NCBI GenBank assembly: GCA_023144075.1
Contig: JAGLGJ010000050.1
Coordinates: 1 to 7,517, forward strand
Source: Candidatus Bathyarchaeota archaeon
Lineage (GTDB): Archaea; Thermoproteota; Bathyarchaeia; 40CM-2-53-6; RBG-13-38-9
DNA: 7,517 nt
Reading direction: 5' to 3'
Under the pieces are notes generated by a model. The model saw only the letters and a list, made by a program, of their open reading frames with translations, did no database searches and had not been told where the DNA came from. The first letter of the stretch is position 1. Every line of letters starts with the position of its first letter. A program made the translations under genes and the position numbers. Below are positions 1 through 5,565 of this stretch, piece after piece.

Positions 1-8
1 AAAATATC

Positions 9-1418
9 TTGGGAAAAGATTCAGTCAAATGTCTCTTCGAACCAGAGAGCGTTGCGATTGTGGGGGCGTCAGAAGATCCAGAGAAATTCGGATATCACAT
101 CATGAGAAACCTTATCGATATGGAATTTCGTGGTAAAATTTACCCTGTCAATAGAAAAAGAGACTCAGTGTTAGGATTCAAATGCTATCCTAATGTCACA
201 TCAATCCCAGAAAATATTGATAATGTAACAATAATAGTACCAGCTCAATATGTACCCCAAATAATGAAGGAATCTGCTGAAAAAAATGTCAAAGCCGCAG
301 TAATATGCACATCAGGATTCAAAGAAGCTGGAAAAGAAGGAATTCAACTTGAGAAAGATATCCTGAAGATAGCAGACTCTGCTGGAATTAGAATCGCTGG
401 ACCCAACACAACAGGCATTCTTAATGTTTTTAATGGTTACACATCTGTATTTGTAAAAATCACAAAACCACGAAAAGGTAAAGTATCGATAATTTCACAA
501 ACAGGAATGTTTGCCTCAGTTCTACTCGAGCATATACTATCAACTCAGAAGTATGGCCTCAGTAAGGTCGCAGGATTAGGAAACAAATCTGATATCGATG
601 ATTCAGATATTCTAGAATATCTTGAAACAGATCAACAAACCCAAGTGATAGCAATTTATGCTGAAGGAATTAATAACGGAAGAAGATTTCTCGAAATAAC
701 TAAACAAGTTTCAAAAAAGAAACCCATTCTTATTCTTAAATCAGCTAGGTCGAAATCTGGAGGCGACGCAGCCCTCACTCATACAGGTTCACTTATGGTA
801 AGAGACGAGATCTTCGAAGCGTTATGCAAAACATCTGGGATAATTAGAGTAGGGGATATAGAAGAATTGTTAGATCTGATCAAAGCATTTGCATTTCTTC
901 CTCCAACAAAAGGAGATCGAGTCGGCGTGATAGCATATACAGGAGCTGGCTGTGTTATGAGTGCCGATGCAATAGAGCATTATGGATTGCAGATTGCGAA
1001 TCTTACAAAGGAGACTATGGAGAAGCTCACTAGTAAAGCACCTGGATTCGGTATTGTCAGAAATCCTCTTGATGCTGAGTTAGTCCGCCAAGGTATGGGG
1101 AATGCTGAAGCATCCTTAGTTTTTGCTCTTGAAACTTTTCTTGAAGACCCAAATGTCGACATGATATCTTTAGTCATTGTCGGCCTTACAAAGGAGAGTA
1201 AAATATGGGATGTAGATATAAAGAAAGTTTTTTCCGACTTAAAAAATAGATTTCCTGATAAACCAATGGTAGTTTCAATTCTTGCCTCACAAGAGGTAAT
1301 TGATGAGTACCGAGAGATTTTGGAGAATCTTGAAATACCAACATATCCATCTCTTCTTAGAAACATTCGTGCCTTGTATGCTCTTCATAAATATTACAAC
1401 AGATTCCCTCGATCTTAA
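9..1418 (+). CDS. ADP-forming acyl-CoA synthetase (acetate--CoA ligase type), alpha subunit
   Basis: This is the CoA-binding and catalytic-histidine subunit of an NDP-forming acyl-CoA synthetase, which interconverts acyl-CoA + ADP + Pi and acid + CoA + ATP in the cytosol. Domains in order: a Rossmann-type CoA-binding domain (about residues 8-135, with VAIVGASEDP near 15 and GPNTTGI at 131-137), then two succinyl-CoA-ligase-like flavodoxin folds (about 155-295 and 300-465). SIISQTGMFAS at 160-170 matches the family SQSG loop. THTGSL carries His258, which aligns with the phosphorylated histidine of archaeal ACD alpha subunits. NPLD at 352-355 is the usual NPxD motif. The 469 aa length fits a stand-alone alpha subunit; no ATP-grasp (beta) domain is fused or present in the window. 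The start is a TTG with no ribosome-binding site visible, and the frame is open to base 3, so the true start could lie outside the window. Substrate is unknown. The next gene on this strand is a CoA-transferase/racemase 33 bases downstream, probably co-transcribed. Confidence 0.9.
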   Translation: MGKDSVKCLFEPESVAIVGASEDPEKFGYHIMRNLIDMEFRGKIYPVNRKRDSVLGFKCYPNVTSIPENIDNVTIIVPAQYVPQIMKESAEKNVKAAVICTSGFKEAGKEGIQLEKDILKIADSAGIRIAGPNTTGILNVFNGYTSVFVKITKPRKGKVSIISQTGMFASVLLEHILSTQKYGLSKVAGLGNKSDIDDSDILEYLETDQQTQVIAIYAEGINNGRRFLEITKQVSKKKPILILKSARSKSGGDAALTHTGSLMVRDEIFEALCKTSGIIRVGDIEELLDLIKAFAFLPPTKGDRVGVIAYTGAGCVMSADAIEHYGLQIANLTKETMEKLTSKAPGFGIVRNPLDAELVRQGMGNAEASLVFALETFLEDPNVDMISLVIVGLTKESKIWDVDIKKVFSDLKNRFPDKPMVVSILASQEVIDEYREILENLEIPTYPSLLRNIRALYALHKYYNRFPRS

Positions 1419-1441
1419 AAAGAGAAAATTTAGAGAAGACA

Positions 1442-1446
1442 GTGAT
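1442..1446 (+). promoter_or_regulatory. Ribosome-binding site (GTGAT type) for the family III CoA-transferase gene
   Basis: GTGAT pairs with the archaeal 16S 3' end (ATCAC part of ATCACCTCC) and sits 5 bases before the TTG at 1452. It supports that TTG start; no ATG gives the conserved N-terminus (PLDGIRILDLT). Confidence 0.45.
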
Positions 1447-1451
1447 GGATT

Positions 1452-2624
1452 TTGAATAATCCTCTTGATGGGATCAGAATACTTGATCTGACACGGCTTA
1501 ATCCTGGCGCATATTGCACCATGCTTTTAGCGGACATGGGAGCGGATGTTCTTAAGATAGAGCAACCTGGAAGAGGAGATTATCTTCGCAATACACCTCC
1601 ATTGATTGGAGGTCAAAGTTCCATGTTTCTCACTTTGAATAGAAACAAGAAGAGCATGACACTTAACCTGAAGTCCGATGAGGGTAAAGAGATTCTCACA
1701 AGACTTCTGAAAAGTTATGACATTTTAGTTGAGAGTTTTAGACCAGGGGTGTGCAAACGTCTCGGCATAGACTATGAAACTTTAAAGAAAGATCATCCGG
1801 AACTAATCTATTGCCCTATAACAGGATTTGGTCAAGATGGACCCTACAAGAATCTTGTTGGACATGACATAAACTATCTAGCTTTATCAGGTATCCTGAG
1901 TCTAACCGGTGAAAAAAATGGACCTCCGATCGTTCCGGGAATACCCATTGCAGATATTGCCGGCAGTATGTTCGCAGTAATGGGAATACTGCTAGCACTA
2001 ATATCAAGACAAAAGACTGGCACAGGTCAATTCGTTGATATATCGATGTTTGATGGAGTAGTCTCATGGTTGACGATTCAGGCAGCTAGATTTATCGCCA
2101 ACAGCAAATCTCCAGAGAGAGCGACTTGGCCTGCAGGTGGAGAACCTTTCTATTCAGTTTATCAGACAAGAGATGGAAAGTATGTTGCAGTTGGAGCTGC
2201 TGAAGATAAGTTCTGGAAAATTCTTTGTGAAAAAATTGGTGCAAAAGATCTTCTAGAAGACCGAACGGCTAAAGGTCAACGATCAAAGGAAGTACTAAAC
2301 AGACTATCGAGTATCTTTAAAACGAAAAGCAGGGATGAATGGTTTGAGATCTTATACGACTTAGACTCTTGTCTGACTCCTGTGAAAACTTTAGATGAAG
2401 TGTTTACTGATCCCCACGTAAAGCATCGTGAACTGATCTTCGATTTGGATTGCCCAGGATCTGGTAATGTAAAGCAACTTGCTTTACCAGTGAAATTCAG
2501 TGAAATAAAACCAGAAATTAAGATTCCCCCACCATCTTTAGGTCAACATACAGATTCAATCCTTGATGAGCTGGGCTATGAAAATAGTAAGATAGAACAA
2601 TTGAAAAAGAAAGGCGTCATATGA
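1452..2624 (+). CDS. Family III CoA-transferase (CaiB/BaiF), alpha-methylacyl-CoA racemase-like
   Basis: This is a CaiB/BaiF-family enzyme. Members either move CoA between acids or epimerise 2-methylacyl-CoA thioesters. The 390 aa length is typical. The N-terminus has the family signature (GIRILDLTR near 7-15, then GADVLKIEQPGRGD at 30-43). In GHDINYLALSG, His138 matches the catalytic histidine of mycobacterial alpha-methylacyl-CoA racemase. Asp168 in IPIADIAGSM matches the catalytic Asp and lies exactly 30 residues later, the same spacing as His126/Asp156 of that enzyme as I recall it. Glu251 in VGAAEDKF fits its third catalytic position. The C-terminal part (DEVFTDPHVKHREL) is also characteristic. 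The racemase-like residues favour racemase over formyl-CoA transferase, but substrate and reaction are inference. It follows the acyl-CoA synthetase alpha subunit by 33 bases, so activation of an acid followed by racemisation or CoA transfer is plausible. It converges with the DUF116 gene, only 33 bases away. Confidence 0.88.
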   Translation: MNNPLDGIRILDLTRLNPGAYCTMLLADMGADVLKIEQPGRGDYLRNTPPLIGGQSSMFLTLNRNKKSMTLNLKSDEGKEILTRLLKSYDILVESFRPGVCKRLGIDYETLKKDHPELIYCPITGFGQDGPYKNLVGHDINYLALSGILSLTGEKNGPPIVPGIPIADIAGSMFAVMGILLALISRQKTGTGQFVDISMFDGVVSWLTIQAARFIANSKSPERATWPAGGEPFYSVYQTRDGKYVAVGAAEDKFWKILCEKIGAKDLLEDRTAKGQRSKEVLNRLSSIFKTKSRDEWFEILYDLDSCLTPVKTLDEVFTDPHVKHRELIFDLDCPGSGNVKQLALPVKFSEIKPEIKIPPPSLGQHTDSILDELGYENSKIEQLKKKGVI

Positions 2625-2657
2625 TCAAACAGTTATTTTCCAAATACAAATTTTCGA

Positions 2658-3179
2658 TTAGATCATGCTTTTGAGTGATATCCAATCTAGATCTGTTTCA
2701 AGACAACCGTCTTTAAGTAAAGGAAATCCCTGACCTGCAATGCCAAATTTTTCGCATACAAAGCTGCCCATCACAAGTTCTTTAAAACACCCTACGCCAA
2801 GGGAGGCTTTAGGTTTAAATTTAGTAAAAATCTTTGGAACTATACTTCCTCCAGATATTATCAAGATTTTTTCATATCCTAAACTTCTAGCTTCAGTAAT
2901 AAATGGTCCAATTTTGCATTTTCCACAATTATTACATTCGTAACCTAGCTCTCCAAGTTTTGCAGTGCAGTCCCTAGATCTAAGACATTGAGGAAGTAGT
3001 AAAATCCTGTCGGATTGTCTAATTTTTTTAAACCGTTCTCTTCCAGAATTGTTTTTCGCTTCTATATAGAGCTCAAGGACTCTATTCTCATCCACTCCCA
3101 TTTTCGCAGCTATTCTTTCAAACCTACTAAGAGCAATCTCGCTTAGTCTCAGCTTGGCCAATTTTTCTATTGCCCGCAT
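2658..3179 (-). CDS. DUF116 family cysteine-rich protein
   Basis: The 173 aa protein matches DUF116, a family of unknown function in archaea and anaerobic bacteria. The N-terminal 60 residues are charged and helical (RLSEIALSRFERIAAKMGVDENRV). They are followed by the hallmark LLPQCLR at 61-67 and a cysteine cluster: Cys65, Cys71, Cys82, Cys85 and Cys88 (C-x5-C-x10-C-x2-C-x2-C). Next come ISGGSIV at 108-114, GVGC with Cys131, and LLKDGCLETDLD with Cys159. Cys142 is a further cysteine. The CxxCxxC arrangement suggests binding of an Fe-S cluster or another metal, an inference not proven by sequence. No signal peptide or membrane segment is seen, unlike some longer family members, so it is probably cytosolic. 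The ATG start has no clear Shine-Dalgarno sequence; a promoter candidate lies about 60 bases upstream. The gene stands alone on its strand, divergent from the coiled-coil gene at 3370. Confidence 0.85.
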   Translation of the reverse strand: MRAIEKLAKLRLSEIALSRFERIAAKMGVDENRVLELYIEAKNNSGRERFKKIRQSDRILLLPQCLRSRDCTAKLGELGYECNNCGKCKIGPFITEARSLGYEKILIISGGSIVPKIFTKFKPKASLGVGCFKELVMGSFVCEKFGIAGQGFPLLKDGCLETDLDWISLKSMI

Positions 3180-3237
3180 GAGTGGACTATTTTTGTTCAG
3201 TTTCTGTTCAATCCTTTATCTGGCACCCAATTAATTG

Positions 3238-3252
3238 TATTATAAGCATTTC
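3238..3252 (-). promoter_or_regulatory. Candidate archaeal BRE/TATA promoter for the DUF116 gene
   Basis: Read on the - strand, this is GAAATG followed by CTTATAATA, close to the archaeal BRE plus TATA pattern. Transcription would begin about 25 bases downstream, near 3217, leaving a leader of roughly 38 bases before the ATG at 3179. The region is AT-rich, so chance matches are likely. Confidence 0.35.
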
Positions 3253-3333
3253 TTCAATATTAATTTACGTAAAAAGCCATAGCGATATACTATATGAACA
3301 ATTTTATGAATTCTATATCATTATCTATTTCAG

Positions 3334-3340
3334 TATAATA
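3334..3340 (+). promoter_or_regulatory. Candidate TATA box for the coiled-coil protein gene
   Basis: TATAATA lies about 33 bases before the TTG at 3370. A start site some 25 bases downstream (about 3362) would give a nearly leaderless mRNA for the 3370 start and would exclude translation from the TTG at 3352. A second TATA-like run at about 3290-3300 could serve instead, and would keep the GGAGATC site in the message. Confidence 0.3.
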
Positions 3341-3353
3341 GTTAGATTATATT

Positions 3354-3360
3354 GGAGATC
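3354..3360 (+). promoter_or_regulatory. Ribosome-binding site that decides the start of the coiled-coil gene
   Basis: GGAGATC resembles the archaeal GGAGGTGATC consensus and ends 9 bases before the TTG at 3370. It lies inside the reading frame if translation began at the TTG at 3352, which has no comparable site before it. It therefore favours 3370. Confidence 0.4.
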
Positions 3361-3369
3361 GACAATTTC

Positions 3370-3939
3370 TTGAGCAAAGATAATACTGCAAGAAAACTCG
3401 CTGAAACGAAAGCGTATCTAGAACAGCGAGTGTCAGAGCTTAGTGAAGAAACAAAAAAACTTAACTCCTTTTTAGCAGTAATCGACGAGATTCTAGCAGA
3501 GAAAAGCTTCAAGAAAATAGAAATTCAAAAGTCACAGATTAAGTCAATTACTCATCCTCCGAAAGTAGAAGAAAAAGAGTTTCCCAAGGAGATTACGCCA
3601 CTAATCGTTGAAGGCAAAAAGATAGGTGAAATATTTCTTGAAGGAAATAATCTGACAATAATTCCTGCTGAAAACATGAAATTCGATGTAAGCTCTCCGC
3701 CAATGAGAGCGTTCTTAATATCCAAAGTCCTCGAACCTATGAAAGTTAAAGATCAAGAACAACTAAGAGAAGGAAAAATCAGTAAAGGAGACCAATTGAC
3801 TTACGAAATAGATCAGGAGAAAGGTAACCTCAAGGTGTTAGTAGTACATAACTTTGGAGATCAAAAAAGACTATTAGAGTTAAAAAATGCTATCAGATGG
3901 ACTTTTAGACGAATATATGAAAAAAATATTAAACAATAG
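3370..3939 (+). CDS. Conserved-looking protein of unknown function with N-terminal coiled coil
   Basis: I do not recognise a named family for this 189 aa protein. Residues about 7-47 form a charged helix with heptad-like leucines (AYLEQRVSELSEETKKLNSF), probably a coiled coil for oligomerisation. A polar linker (about 48-73) follows, then an alpha/beta globular domain (about 74-186): strands ITPLIVEGKKIGEIFL and LTIIPA, the segment SPPMRAFLISKVLEPM, a strand pair around LTYEIDQEKGNLKVLVVHN, and a final amphipathic helix with Trp177 (ELKNAIRWTFRRIYEK). There are no cysteines, transmembrane segments or signal peptide, so a soluble cytosolic protein is likely. I have a vague memory of similar coiled-coil proteins in Thaumarchaeota and related archaea, but cannot name one. 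The start at TTG 3370 is preferred over TTG 3352 because of the GGAGATC site between them. It diverges from DUF116 and converges with the UppP-like gene. Function unknown; a regulatory or scaffold role would be guesswork. Confidence 0.75.
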   Translation: MSKDNTARKLAETKAYLEQRVSELSEETKKLNSFLAVIDEILAEKSFKKIEIQKSQIKSITHPPKVEEKEFPKEITPLIVEGKKIGEIFLEGNNLTIIPAENMKFDVSSPPMRAFLISKVLEPMKVKDQEQLREGKISKGDQLTYEIDQEKGNLKVLVVHNFGDQKRLLELKNAIRWTFRRIYEKNIKQ

Positions 3940-3954
3940 GCCTGATTTTAATTC

Positions 3955-3966
3955 AATAAAAAATAA
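3955..3966 (-). terminator. Possible T-rich terminator of the - strand operon
   Basis: On the - strand this reads TTATTTTTTATT, about 25 bases after the TAG stop of the UppP-like gene. Archaeal termination often needs only such a T-rich stretch without a hairpin. It lies in the 50-base convergent gap with the coiled-coil gene. Confidence 0.35.
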
Positions 3967-3989
3967 CTAGATATTCAATATACAGAATT

Positions 3990-4817
3990 CTAACTTAGCA
4001 TTATAGTCACTAAAGAGAGACCAAACGTAAGACACCCAAAACAAATTAGGAATTTTGTAAAATCCAGCCTTTTGGCCAGTTCCAACATCATTCTAAGGGA
4101 AATTAAGGACAAGATGAACGAAGTTGCTAATGCTATCAAAATATTTATTGTGCCGAATTCTTCCAAACTAGCTCGAAAACCCAATCCCACAACAAATTCT
4201 GCAATACCCATCCCATAAATTATTGGTACAGATATAATGAAGGTCAATCGAAGCGCTGTTTCTTTTTCAACATTTCTCATTAGAAGTGTTGAAGCAACAA
4301 GTCCAGACCTACTAAGACCAGGCAAAGCAGACAGCCCTTGCATAAATCCAGCAAGAACCATATCCATGGTCCCAATCTGTTCCAGAGATTTGAACCCTTT
4401 AAGACTCTTTGAAAATTTGAGAAAAAGACCTGTAAGAATTAAGAATATCCCTATGAAACAAGTTAGAAGAAGACCGCTTAATTCCAAAATATAATATCTA
4501 GTCAACAAATACAGTGGCAATCCAATGGTTGCACTGATGGCAATTGTCACCAAAAGACTTCTGAATAAAACTGAACAATCTGCATATGAAGAGTGCTCGC
4601 GGTTTACTAGGTATTTTATAACTTTCGAAAAATCAGATCTAAACGTTATTAGAGCTGTCGTTGCCGTCGAGAAATGCAGAAACATTGCCAAAGAATATGC
4701 AGTTTCACCACTTACAGAAGCTGCATTTACTAGATAAAGAATTATCATGCTTTTGCTACTTACAGGAAGCCATTCTAGTAACCCTTGTAAAAAGCCGATA
4801 ATGATCGCATCATTCAT
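3990..4817 (-). CDS. UppP/BacA-like polyprenyl-diphosphate phosphatase, archaeal type
   Basis: This is a multi-pass membrane protein (275 aa, about seven or eight hydrophobic spans) of the BacA/UppP family. Members remove a phosphate from undecaprenyl or related polyprenyl diphosphate so that the glycan carrier lipid can be reused. The first signature, QGLLEWLPVSSKSM (residues 11-24), keeps the second catalytic glutamate (Glu15) and SS20-21. The position of E. coli Glu17 is Gln11, and that of His30 is Met24. The second signature, ALPGLSRSG (164-172), keeps the catalytic Arg170. From memory, archaeal members often read QG..EWLP.SSKT, so this is probably an archaeal subfamily rather than a dead enzyme; activity and substrate remain inferred. 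The start chosen is the ATG that forms an ATGA overlap with the HAD gene's stop. A TTG at 4823 with GGTGAT 5 bases upstream is a real alternative and adds two residues. It is the last gene of the four-gene operon. Confidence 0.85.
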   Translation of the reverse strand: MNDAIIIGFLQGLLEWLPVSSKSMIILYLVNAASVSGETAYSLAMFLHFSTATTALITFRSDFSKVIKYLVNREHSSYADCSVLFRSLLVTIAISATIGLPLYLLTRYYILELSGLLLTCFIGIFLILTGLFLKFSKSLKGFKSLEQIGTMDMVLAGFMQGLSALPGLSRSGLVASTLLMRNVEKETALRLTFIISVPIIYGMGIAEFVVGLGFRASLEEFGTINILIALATSFILSLISLRMMLELAKRLDFTKFLICFGCLTFGLSLVTIMLS

Positions 4818-5533
4818 TGACAATCGATATCACCATGGATATGCCTTAGTAAACATGGAAGCTCAGCTATAGATTTTAAAAGGTAATCCACATTAACTTT
4901 GGCTAATTGTTGGGGGCTTCCAAGTCCACTGGTTACACCCACAGTAATAGCTCCAATATGTTTACCCGACTCCATATCTGCAACACTATCACCGACAACA
5001 ATAGTCTCTTTAGGATTTGACCCCATTGTTGAAATCGCCGATTTGATATGGTTTGGATGTGGTTTTACCTCCATCGACTCTCCTCTTGAGATCATCACAT
5101 CGAAGAAGTTTTTAATTCCTGTTTTATCAACGATAACATTCATGGCATTTTCGCCATCAGCTGTAAAAAGTATTAAGGTCCACCCCATATTTTTTAATCG
5201 AGCAAGAGTTTTCTTGACGGAAGGCAGTAATTTGGCCTTCTTCGCCGAATCAATTTCATACCTTTCTAAAATCAATACTAGCTTATCATGGATTTCCTTG
5301 TAGATATCTTCAGATAGAACATTTTCAACTAAAAATTTCTTGATTTTACGATCCATAAAGAAGATACTGTCATTTAATGTGAATTTCATATTTCGTAGAA
5401 AAGAATATTTCATGATTAGAAGCAATGCTTCTTTTCTCGCGCTCAAATAGTCTATTTGAAATTTAATTAATGTGCCATCAAGGTCGATAATAATTATTTT
5501 CGGACAAAATGAAATGCCATCTTGGGATGCCAT
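4814..5533 (-). CDS. HAD-superfamily hydrolase, phosphoglycolate phosphatase-like
   Basis: This is a soluble phosphatase of the haloacid dehalogenase superfamily (239 aa). All four catalytic motifs are present: motif I IIDLDGTL with nucleophile Asp17 and acid/base Asp19; motif II LFTADG with Thr124; motif III Lys157 in EVKPHP; and motif IV VVGDSVADMESG with Asp182 and Asp186 for Mg2+. The stretch between motifs I and II (about 25-105) is helical, giving a C1-type alpha-helical cap as in phosphoglycolate phosphatase and beta-phosphoglucomutase relatives. The KPHP after motif II is typical of the phosphatase branch. Substrate cannot be read from sequence. Its place between a glycosyltransferase and a polyprenyl-diphosphate phosphatase suggests a sugar phosphate or lipid-glycan intermediate, but this is inference from context. 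The start is an ATG with a GGAG (- strand, 5546-5549) 12 bases upstream. The stop overlaps the UppP-like start as ATGA; the gap from the glycosyltransferase is 32 bases. Confidence 0.88.
   Translation of the reverse strand: MASQDGISFCPKIIIIDLDGTLIKFQIDYLSARKEALLLIMKYSFLRNMKFTLNDSIFFMDRKIKKFLVENVLSEDIYKEIHDKLVLILERYEIDSAKKAKLLPSVKKTLARLKNMGWTLILFTADGENAMNVIVDKTGIKNFFDVMISRGESMEVKPHPNHIKSAISTMGSNPKETIVVGDSVADMESGKHIGAITVGVTSGLGSPQQLAKVNVDYLLKSIAELPCLLRHIHGDIDCQ
4829..4834 (-). promoter_or_regulatory. Ribosome-binding site (GGTGAT) for the UppP-like gene, inside the HAD gene
   Basis: GGTGAT on the - strand matches the archaeal anti-Shine-Dalgarno. It is 5 bases before the TTG at 4823 and 11 bases before the ATG at 4817, so it does not settle which start is used. 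It is embedded in the last codons of the HAD gene, as expected for coupled translation. Confidence 0.45.
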
Positions 5534-5565
5534 AGCATATCATCTCTCCAATTGTCTATAGCAAA

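Noticed and set aside
980..1366. Open frame of 128 codons on - inside the acyl-CoA synthetase gene
   Set aside because: It is antisense to a well-supported gene, and its translation shows no recognisable domain.
2617..2666. ATGATC and GATCAT as a possible inverted repeat at the convergent gene ends
   Set aside because: The arms are only six bases and far apart, partly inside coding sequence; this is expected by chance and gives no convincing terminator hairpin.
3352..3369. Six-residue N-terminal extension of the coiled-coil protein from TTG 3352
   Set aside because: The GGAGATC site lies inside this extension and fits the TTG at 3370; nothing comparable precedes 3352. Not excluded entirely.
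3182..3373. Open frame of 63 codons on + across the divergent intergenic region
   Set aside because: It is very rich in Ile, Tyr and Phe as expected from AT-rich non-coding DNA, has no ribosome-binding site, and overlaps the promoter region and the start of the coiled-coil gene.
4899..5303. Open frame of 134 codons on + inside the HAD gene
   Set aside because: It is antisense to a gene with all four HAD motifs; composition and lack of a ribosome-binding site mark it as a shadow.
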